NCBI GenBank assembly: GCA_964613455.1
Contig: CAZTGS010000018.1
Span: 1-22,030 of the forward strand
Length of the DNA: 22,030 bases
Origin: SCGC-AAA076-P13 sp964613455
Lineage (GTDB): Bacteria > Pseudomonadota > Gammaproteobacteria > Magnimaribacterales > D2472
Direction of reading: 5' to 3'
The translations under genes were made by a program, and so were the position numbers. Shown one piece after another: positions 15,242 to 20,995 of this stretch; position 1 is the stretch's first letter; each line of letters opens with the position of its first letter. The notes beneath the pieces were generated by a model. The model saw nothing but the letters and a program-made list of their open reading frames with translations. It was not told the origin of the DNA and ran no database searches.

Positions 15242-15366
15242 ATGAGTACAAATTGGTAAAAATGAGTACAAACATCATTATATGAGTACATTTAACTTGG
15301 TATTCTTCAAAATATGAATTATCATGAGTACTTAATGATCAATAATTTGAGTACATTATGAGTACA
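15242..15366 (+). repeat. Six phased TGAGTAC direct repeats (iteron-like) ending on a start codon
   Basis: The 9-mer ATGAGTACA or a one-base variant occurs at 15242, 15262, 15282, 15324 (ending in T), 15347 (beginning with T) and 15358. All share TGAGTAC and all point the same way. Offsets from the first are 0, 20, 40, 82, 105 and 116 bp, each within about 2 bp of a multiple of 10.5, so they lie on roughly one face of the helix. The last copy is the ATG AGT ACA (Met-Ser-Thr) opening of the 140-residue gene. Elsewhere in the window I noticed only scattered single copies inside genes, as chance predicts. The most likely role is a multi-site operator for that gene. Confidence 0.85.
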
Positions 15367-15780
15367 AAAGATGAAAAATACCTTGTTTTAAGAGGGAAAA
15401 ATAAAGATATATACTTTATTCAAAAGCGTGTTTCTAAAAAAGTTGCCTCTATTATAGGCACAGATTTTATAAAAAAATCACTGGAAACTTCTGATATTAA
15501 TGTAGCTATTGAGAAAAGGGACAGCATATTAGAAGAATTAATAGCTCATGAGCAGTCTATTCCTGCTAATAACACCCCAGATACACAAGATAGTCCAGAT
15601 ATAGACTCAGATATTAATCCAAAGTATGAAGAAAATGGCAAAAATACATTTGACGTAAAGAAAATTGTGGACATCAAATCTATAAAGCTGCCCTCTCAAG
15701 AAGAATTTGTGGAGCGTATTGATAGTCTTGTTCCCATATCAATAGTAATAGGTGCGCTAATTGTTGCCTTTATGGTGTAA
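15358..15780 (+). CDS. Stand-alone integrase N-terminal-like (DUF6538-like) protein with C-terminal membrane anchor
   Basis: A 140-residue protein in three parts. Residues about 6-62 (YLVLRGKNKDIYFIQKRVSK, then SIIGTDFIKKSLETSDINVA) have the strand-strand-helix pattern seen at the N-terminus of many tyrosine integrases (DUF6538 type), where the domain precedes the core-binding and catalytic domains. Here nothing of the catalytic domain follows. Residues about 63-122 are polar, acidic and Pro-rich, probably disordered. Residues about 124-140 (LVPISIVIGALIVAFMV) form one hydrophobic helix at the very C-terminus, so the protein may be tail-anchored with its N-terminal domain in the cytoplasm. 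The start at 15358 is the last of six TGAGTAC repeats, and there is no Shine-Dalgarno site. It could be an eroded integrase, but the added membrane helix and intact frame argue for a working gene. Function unknown. Confidence 0.7.
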   Translation: MSTKDEKYLVLRGKNKDIYFIQKRVSKKVASIIGTDFIKKSLETSDINVAIEKRDSILEELIAHEQSIPANNTPDTQDSPDIDSDINPKYEENGKNTFDVKKIVDIKSIKLPSQEEFVERIDSLVPISIVIGALIVAFMV

Positions 15781-15785
15781 GTATT

Positions 15786-16646
15786 CTAAAAATTAGCTAT
15801 TTTTCTTTCTAAAGTGGCAATATCAAGATCCTCATAACTAAAATCAGAAACTTTTATCAATGAAAGCCTCCACATATAATCTAATAAATAACTAAAGACC
15901 ATCCAATCATTTAGTTTATCCAAGTCTAATAAAGTATTTTCTGCGTATCCGTCCCACAAGGCATTTATATCATTTAGTTTTAAATTATAAGATGCAGTTA
16001 TTGTTGCTATATCAAAATAGGGATGGTTAAGGCTGGAGTATTCCCAATCTAAAAAAAAGAATCTTTCATTAAACAATATGTTAGATTTATTCAAGTCGTT
16101 ATGTGAAAGGACAAGTTCAATATCGTCATCACATAATCTTTTATATAAATCTAATCCTTTGTTAATTAAATTTTGATTCAGTTCATTTATCAATATTTCT
16201 TCATAGAAAAATAAAGAGTCTGCAAAAATATTTTTTATTTTTGTATCGATTTTAACTGAATGTACTTTCTTTAAGTTAGAGCCTAAATCTTTTAATAGAA
16301 ATAATTTAGATTCATCTTTTAAACTAAAATCTTTAGCATCAATAAATTTCCAAATTAGAATTCCTTGTGTTAAATCTTGATACAAAATTTCTGGAGAAAG
16401 TCCTATAAAATTAATTTTATTAAGAATATTAAATTCTGTTTGTCTGTTAACTTTTAATTTTGAGGCCCATTGAAAATCAATTCTTATGATTGATTTGATT
16501 TCGTTATATTTACATAAAAAAATTTCTGATACTGGGCCAGATTTTAAAGACTTTAATAATTCTAAGGTTCCATCTACTGATGATAATTTTTTAGATAGAT
16601 CTAGCATTATTTTCATCTTTAATATTAGTCCATGACTTATATCCAA
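15786..16646 (-). CDS. Thiamine/choline kinase-fold phosphotransferase (probable thiamine kinase)
   Basis: A protein of up to 286 residues with the aminoglycoside phosphotransferase/choline kinase fold. Numbering from 16646, the catalytic loop is H182-N-D-L-N-K-S-N189 (Brenner-type HxDxxxxN), and the metal-binding DWE is at D200-W-E202, followed by SSLNHPYFDIA. A short N-terminal segment KSGPVSEIFLCKYN resembles ThiK-type nucleotide-binding strands. In this position, after a TPP riboswitch, a TonB receptor and PnuT, it most likely phosphorylates imported thiamine to trap it and feed TPP formation. The start is uncertain: 16646 overlaps the permease gene by 56 bp, while Met codons at 16616 and 16607 give smaller overlaps and keep the whole domain. 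It converges with the 140-residue gene (5 bp between stops). Confidence 0.85.
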   Translation of the reverse strand: MDISHGLILKMKIMLDLSKKLSSVDGTLELLKSLKSGPVSEIFLCKYNEIKSIIRIDFQWASKLKVNRQTEFNILNKINFIGLSPEILYQDLTQGILIWKFIDAKDFSLKDESKLFLLKDLGSNLKKVHSVKIDTKIKNIFADSLFFYEEILINELNQNLINKGLDLYKRLCDDDIELVLSHNDLNKSNILFNERFFFLDWEYSSLNHPYFDIATITASYNLKLNDINALWDGYAENTLLDLDKLNDWMVFSYLLDYMWRLSLIKVSDFSYEDLDIATLERKIANF

Positions 16647-17187
16647 AATAAATAATTATTAAATAAATAAAAAATAAAAATGATGTTAGAAATAATCCAC
16701 GAGACATAAATAAAAATATTGAAACTGAGTCTATTACAAACCAATATATCCAATTTTCCAATAATCTTTTGGCAACCATATAGGTTGTAATTACTGCACC
16801 CCAAGTTGTAAGGCCATCAATAAATGGCATTGCTGCATTTGTGTATTTTTCTAAGAGAAGGCCCGAGGTAATTGTAAGTAATAATATTAATGTTATCGCT
16901 CTTATATGCTGTGATCTCTTCCATGTTTTAACAACAAATTTTGTATTACTTTCTTTATTATTATTCCACTGAGAAAATCCATAGAATGCCATAGCTATAT
17001 AAAAAATCTGTAATCCAGCTTCCATATATAAGCCCGCTTCATACATAATAAAGAAATATAATGTTGAACTAAAAAACGCCGCAAACCAACACTTTATATC
17101 TTGTTTTACAGCTAATAATAAGTAAATTATAGCTAAAATTACTGCTGAAACTTCCATCCAGTTCTGTTGAATCAATTCAGAAATCAT
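16591..17187 (-). CDS. pnuT: PnuC/PnuT-family permease (probable thiamine transporter)
   Basis: A 198-residue inner-membrane protein with about seven hydrophobic helices, the size and layout of PnuC-type vitamin permeases. The aromatic-rich segment RLLENWIYWFVIDSVSIFLFMSRGL near residues 142-166 matches the conserved C-terminal region of the family. PnuC proteins move nicotinamide riboside, riboflavin or thiamine by facilitated diffusion followed by phosphorylation. The thiamine version (PnuT) is identified by location under a TPP riboswitch, as here. The ATG overlaps the receptor gene end by 11 bp, and the kinase start overlaps its own 3' end, so the three proteins are translated as a coupled set. 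It should carry thiamine from periplasm to cytoplasm. Confidence 0.88.
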   Translation of the reverse strand: MISELIQQNWMEVSAVILAIIYLLLAVKQDIKCWFAAFFSSTLYFFIMYEAGLYMEAGLQIFYIAMAFYGFSQWNNNKESNTKFVVKTWKRSQHIRAITLILLLTITSGLLLEKYTNAAMPFIDGLTTWGAVITTYMVAKRLLENWIYWFVIDSVSIFLFMSRGLFLTSFLFFIYLIIIYFGYKSWTNIKDENNARSI

Positions 17188-19294
17188 ATCTCACTGTAAC
17201 ACCAAGATGTCTAGGATCGCCATGTCTTCTATAAAGAGTATCTTCAAAATTAGGAGCCTCATTTCCAAAGTAAAACCCACGAACAGAGTAATAAGTATTA
17301 AATACGTTTCTTGCCCAAATTCCATAAGTCCAATTATCTTTTACATAGCCATAACTAATATTTGTTAACTTGTACGATTTGGATTTATTGTTATGAGAAT
17401 CAGAGTAATAAAAACTACTTTTACCTGAAACATCAATTGTTAAATATGTACTATTTGTTGGAGACCAGTTTATTCCAAAAGAGTAACTATTTTCAGGAGC
17501 ATGTGCTTGTGCACGACCTTCCAGATCAGGTCTTGATTTCCAATTTTTTATCTCTGTTTTTAGAATCCCAATATTAGTAAAAATATCTACGGACTTAGTA
17601 ATTTGAAAATCCATATTTAACTCTAAACCATGGTTGATCCCTTCGGCTGCATTTTGAGTTAAAAAAGAAAAAGTATTTGGATCACTTGGATCGGTTTGAG
17701 TTGAAATTAAAACTTGTTGATCTTCTCGATCTGAGTAAAAAATAACTGCACCAAGATTCATTCTAGAATTAATTAATTTTGTATTTACACCTATCTCATA
17801 ATTCGTCAAGAACTCAGGATCGTAATATAAATTCTCATTTGCTGAGTTGGCTCCCAACCCAAGACCAAGATTAAATCCACCCTGTTTATAACCCTTTGCG
17901 ATGCTAATAAAAATATTTGAATCATCTAATATTCTTTTTGATAGTGATATTTTCCCACCTGACATTTTATCTGTGGGATTAAATGACTCACCCAAAGAAT
18001 CTGAATATTCAGATTCCCAATCTTCCCACCTTGTTCCAAAGGAGAGTTTTATAGATTCATTAAAATAATAATCAAGGTTAGTAAAAAAAGATAAATTATC
18101 TGAAGAGTAATTGTTTGATGAACTAGATTTACTTGCATAAGGTCCAAATGGATCTGAAGGATCTCCATACACTCCATCATCATTTTTCAAATTACTCTCT
18201 TTTAGTTTCAGGTAACTAACACCCAATACCCATTCGATGGGTAAATCAGATGAAAAATCTGCAGAATTAGATATTAATCGAAATTCTTGTCCAAAAGACT
18301 CCCTATTTCTTAACGTTTCAGAGAAATAATCGTAAGTATAAGGAGCGTGAGAGGTTGAGTTGCCCCAATCTGCATCATAACTAAAGATAACGTCTGTATC
18401 CGTTGAGCTAGTTAAGCTCTGCAGCTCAAAACTATCAAATTGTCGATATATCTTTAATCCATATGAATTTGTTTTTTGAGAATCCATTCCAGGTCTATCT
18501 GAGAGAGTGTTAAGACTTCCATCAATGGTCCAAATATCTGCTGGGTCATTAAGATCAATCTGGGAAACTAAAAATTTAATTGTTGTTTTATCGTCGGCTT
18601 CCCAATTAATCTTTAACCTAAAAGTACTTTCATCTTTTTTGGATGTATCTGATCTATTTAGATATAAATTTTTTCTAAAACCATCCGTATAATCTTTTCT
18701 GATTGCAAGTCTGTAAGTGAGATTATCTTTTCCCTCTACCGGACCTCCAAAAGCTACGCCTGAGCTAATTGTTCCATAGGTGCCAGCAGTCAATTCACTG
18801 GTGCCCTCAAATTGCTTTGTTGGCTCTTTTGTTTTTACATAAATTAATCCTGCCAAAGCGTTGGCACCAATTCTAGAACCCTGAGGACCTCTATGAATTT
18901 CTATTTGATCAACATCAAAAGTTGTAGCTATTCCGCCTTGGCCAGAGTAATCAATATCATCTATTAAAAAGCCAACTGAAGAATTCGGTGTCCCTTGGTA
19001 TCCTGATCTTTCTCCAATTCCTCTTATTTGAAAATATCTTGCCCTAGAGTCACTAGCTGCAAAATTTAAATTTGGCACAAGATAAGAAAGATGTTCAAAA
19101 TGTTTCATTGCTTGGGACTTGATGAGATCATCATCAAGAACAACGATACTAGAATCTTCTTGATTGATTGAGGTCTCTCGCCAATCTCCTTTAACAACTA
19201 TTTCTTCAACCGCTTGGGCTATTAAGTTTTCACTTAAAAAAGAAATAAAAAAAGATAATGAAAAAACAAACAGACTATTTTTAATGGTATTCAT
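17177..19294 (-). CDS. TonB-dependent outer-membrane receptor (probable thiamine receptor)
   Basis: A 705-residue outer-membrane receptor. A signal peptide occupies residues 1-28 (ending LIAQA), followed at once by a TonB-box-like EEIVVKG and a plug domain (about 40-165) with RYFQIRGIGER, the DQIEIHRGPQG strand and GANALAGLIYVKTK. The remainder is a beta-barrel rich in aromatic strand ends, finishing VTVRYDF with the C-terminal Phe expected for Bam recognition. Control by a TPP riboswitch and the downstream PnuT and kinase genes point to uptake of thiamine or a phosphorylated thiamine, rather than iron. The start ATG at 19294 is fixed by GGAGG 6 nt upstream, which is itself part of the riboswitch. 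Family certain; substrate inferred from context. Confidence 0.93.
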   Translation of the reverse strand: MNTIKNSLFVFSLSFFISFLSENLIAQAVEEIVVKGDWRETSINQEDSSIVVLDDDLIKSQAMKHFEHLSYLVPNLNFAASDSRARYFQIRGIGERSGYQGTPNSSVGFLIDDIDYSGQGGIATTFDVDQIEIHRGPQGSRIGANALAGLIYVKTKEPTKQFEGTSELTAGTYGTISSGVAFGGPVEGKDNLTYRLAIRKDYTDGFRKNLYLNRSDTSKKDESTFRLKINWEADDKTTIKFLVSQIDLNDPADIWTIDGSLNTLSDRPGMDSQKTNSYGLKIYRQFDSFELQSLTSSTDTDVIFSYDADWGNSTSHAPYTYDYFSETLRNRESFGQEFRLISNSADFSSDLPIEWVLGVSYLKLKESNLKNDDGVYGDPSDPFGPYASKSSSSNNYSSDNLSFFTNLDYYFNESIKLSFGTRWEDWESEYSDSLGESFNPTDKMSGGKISLSKRILDDSNIFISIAKGYKQGGFNLGLGLGANSANENLYYDPEFLTNYEIGVNTKLINSRMNLGAVIFYSDREDQQVLISTQTDPSDPNTFSFLTQNAAEGINHGLELNMDFQITKSVDIFTNIGILKTEIKNWKSRPDLEGRAQAHAPENSYSFGINWSPTNSTYLTIDVSGKSSFYYSDSHNNKSKSYKLTNISYGYVKDNWTYGIWARNVFNTYYSVRGFYFGNEAPNFEDTLYRRHGDPRHLGVTVRYDF

Positions 19295-19376
19295 GCAATT
19301 CCTCCGCCATTATTGTATGGATCAGGTTCAAAGGGTCCCCGTTAAGATCTCAGGTCAAAATAACCACCCCTTTGCA
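19294..19376 (-). promoter_or_regulatory. TPP riboswitch (THI element) with Shine-Dalgarno inside the aptamer
   Basis: Reading the minus strand, the conserved elements occur in order: GGGGUG, a short hairpin GGU...ACC, CUGAGA (19348-19353), ACCCUUUGAACCUGAUC (ACCUGAUC at 19320-19327), a CCAU/AUGG hairpin, and GGCGGAGGAA. The closing P1 helix is UGCAA (19372-19376) with UUGCA (19294-19298). The GGAGG of the last conserved block (19301-19305) is the ribosome site of the receptor gene, and the last P1 base is the A of its AUG. No terminator hairpin follows, so thiamine pyrophosphate binding should block translation start directly. It controls the receptor-PnuT-kinase operon. Confidence 0.95.
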
Positions 19377-19382
19377 GTTATC

Positions 19383-19388
19383 GTTATA
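19383..19388 (-). promoter_or_regulatory. Possible -10 element for the TPP-riboswitch transcript
   Basis: TATAAC on the minus strand ends 6 nt before the first P1 base of the riboswitch, so transcription would begin almost exactly at the aptamer. No recognisable -35 hexamer was found at 16-18 bp, so this is tentative. Confidence 0.3.
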
Positions 19389-19412
19389 GTATTAGCTTAG
19401 AGAAAAAAAATC

Positions 19413-19418
19413 TATAAT
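19413..19418 (+). promoter_or_regulatory. Perfect -10 box (TATAAT) for a leaderless thiamine-binding gene
   Basis: The consensus TATAAT ends 6 nt before the ATG at 19425, so the expected transcription start is at or beside the A of the start codon. No Shine-Dalgarno sequence lies between. The -35 region is weak (TATTAG at 17-bp spacing). It lies face to face with the candidate promoter of the riboswitch transcript. Confidence 0.45.
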
Positions 19419-19424
19419 TAATTT

Positions 19425-19673
19425 ATGAAAGTAACAATTGATGTAAGTATGTATCCTAATAGAGAAGATTTTATTCCACCTATTGATGCTTTTATAGAAA
19501 AAATTAATTGTTATGAAAATCTTAAGATTACAACATTTCCTACAAGCACAGTCATTCAAGGGGAGTATGATCATGCTATGAATGCCGTTCAAGAAACCAT
19601 TGCTGCCTGCTATAAGGAATTTGATATGGCTGTTTATGTCACTAAAATTATTCCAGGATACGAGGCCTTATAA
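19425..19673 (+). CDS. Thiamine-binding protein (YkoF/MTH1187 family, DUF77)
   Basis: An 82-residue protein with a ferredoxin-like fold pattern. The opening KVTIDVSMYPNREDFIPPIDAFIEKINCYENLKITTFPTSTVIQGEYDHAMNAVQETI matches the small thiamine-binding family that includes MTH1187 and YqgV, and is related to B. subtilis YkoF, which binds thiamine. Conserved features are the DVSMYP strand, the T-x-P-x-S/T-T-x-x-x-G-E-Y segment and the final VYVTKI strand. It is divergent from the TPP-riboswitch operon, with only about 130 bp between start codons, which strongly supports a role in thiamine handling (buffering or delivery to the kinase). The ATG is preceded by TATAAT and no ribosome site, so the mRNA may be leaderless. 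It converges with the MFS gene, 1 bp between stops. Confidence 0.87.
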   Translation: MKVTIDVSMYPNREDFIPPIDAFIEKINCYENLKITTFPTSTVIQGEYDHAMNAVQETIAACYKEFDMAVYVTKIIPGYEAL

Positions 19674-19674
19674 T

Positions 19675-20994
19675 CTAATCGTTGTCATTTAAATCAGTTT
19701 GATAGGTCTCTGTTAAGGCCATGACTGATAATAATGTAAGCAAGGAAGCAAAAGCTATATAAACCGATACCCAAAATATACCAAAGTCTTTCCATAATAA
19801 TGCTGCGATTGTTGGAGCAAATGCTCCGCCTAGAATTGCTCCAAACTGATAACCTAATGTTGCTCCAGAGTATCTAACTTCTGTACTAAATAATTCAGTA
19901 AAAAATGCAGCCTGAGGTCCGTACATCATAGATACAAATATTAGTCCTCCAGAAATAGCCAAAACTATTAACCAAAAGTTTCCAGTATCTACTAAAGGAA
20001 ATATTGCGAATGCCCATATCCCTGTAAGAACTGCGCCAAGCATAAATATTCCCTTCCTTCCGTGTCTATCAGAATATGAAGAGAACATAAATTGAACAGG
20101 AATCATTATTGCTGAAGCAATTAAAACTGCAGCCAACATATCATCTCTAGTTATATCTGCACTTGCCACGCCATATGCTAGAAGGAAGGCTATTAAAATA
20201 TAAAAAGTAACCTGAATTGAAAGAAAGGCTCCTGCAGCAAGCGCTATTCTTGAAGGATATTTTCTGATTGCTTCAATTATTGGAGAGTTTCTAGTAACTA
20301 ATTCATTTGGACTATCTTGATTTTCTCTCAAAGCCTGTAATTCTTTGAAGGCTTTTGTATCTTCTAGATTTAATTGGATGTACATGCTAATTCCAATCAA
20401 GATAGCACTAGCAAGAAAGGGTATTCTCCAACCCCAAGAATAGAAGGATTCCTCAGAGACTAGCGAGCTTGTAATTATAAAAGCAAGGTTAGCTAATATA
20501 ACTCCAACAGGAGCGCCTGCTTGAGCGAAAGCTCCGTAATAACCTCTTTGATTGGATGGAGCGCTTTCGGTTACCAGTAACATTGCGCCACCCCATTGAC
20601 CTCCAATAGCCAGACCTTGAGCAAATCTAAGTGAGGTAAGTAATATTGGTGCTGTTACTCCAATCATTGCATAAGTAGGCAGAAGTCCAATTAAGGTGGA
20701 TGAAACTCCCATTAAAATTAATGCCATCACAAGAGTTTTTTTCCTTCCAACCCTATCGCCATAATGACCAAAAATAATACCTCCAATCGGTCTTGCAATA
20801 AAACCGGCTGCAAATGTTAGCAGGGATAAAACTAGGGCTGTAGAAGGCGAAGCTTCTCCAAAAAAAGCTGTTGGAAATATTAATGCTGCGGCAGCACCAT
20901 AAAGAAAAAAGTCATACCATTCAATGCTTGTTCCAGCTAATGCAGTCAATGCAACTTTTTTCATATCCGATTCTGATTTATTTTCGTTGGTCAT
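19675..20994 (-). CDS. Major facilitator transporter, MHS (metabolite:H+ symporter) family
   Basis: A 439-residue inner-membrane carrier with about 12 hydrophobic helices. Signatures of the MHS branch (KgtP, ProP, ShiA relatives) are GTSIEWYDFFLYGAAAALIF at residues 15-34, the loop 2-3 motif GHYGDRVGRKKTLV, and RFAQGLAIGGQWGGAMLLVTE in helix 4. A second RxGRK-type motif (SDRHGRKGIF) lies between helices 8 and 9. These proteins take up organic acids, betaines or aromatic acids with protons; the substrate cannot be named. Its ATG is 1 bp after the stop of the GST-like gene, so the two are co-transcribed and perhaps linked in function. Confidence 0.92.
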   Translation of the reverse strand: MTNENKSESDMKKVALTALAGTSIEWYDFFLYGAAAALIFPTAFFGEASPSTALVLSLLTFAAGFIARPIGGIIFGHYGDRVGRKKTLVMALILMGVSSTLIGLLPTYAMIGVTAPILLTSLRFAQGLAIGGQWGGAMLLVTESAPSNQRGYYGAFAQAGAPVGVILANLAFIITSSLVSEESFYSWGWRIPFLASAILIGISMYIQLNLEDTKAFKELQALRENQDSPNELVTRNSPIIEAIRKYPSRIALAAGAFLSIQVTFYILIAFLLAYGVASADITRDDMLAAVLIASAIMIPVQFMFSSYSDRHGRKGIFMLGAVLTGIWAFAIFPLVDTGNFWLIVLAISGGLIFVSMMYGPQAAFFTELFSTEVRYSGATLGYQFGAILGGAFAPTIAALLWKDFGIFWVSVYIAFASLLTLLSVMALTETYQTDLNDND

Positions 20995-20995
20995 A

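Larger units (their letters stand above)
15038..15357. other. 320-bp intergenic region with palindrome, inverted repeat and TGAGTAC repeats
   Basis: No convincing gene is found here. The left part is the leader of the formate dehydrogenase with a 17-nt palindrome (15058-15074). The middle is very AT-rich and contains an 8-bp inverted repeat (AGGCTTAA 15160-15167 with TTAAGCCT 15220-15227, the right arm followed by TTTTTAT). The right part (15242 onward) carries five copies of a TGAGTAC repeat, the sixth being the start region of the next gene. By the standard of this window, where most gaps are under 30 bp, it is an exceptionally long spacer. Confidence 0.75.

Noticed and set aside
15242..15366. 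CRISPR array
   Set aside because: Repeats are only 7-9 nt with irregular short gaps and no cas genes nearby.
15358..15780. Simple integrase pseudogene or a mobile-element boundary with attachment site
   Set aside because: The frame is intact with a defined membrane tail, and no recombinase domain, tRNA, or flanking direct repeat pair is visible; held only as an alternative.
17177..19294. Siderophore or B12 receptor
   Set aside because: The receptor is directly under a TPP riboswitch and coupled to PnuT and a kinase; a cobalamin or iron control element is absent.
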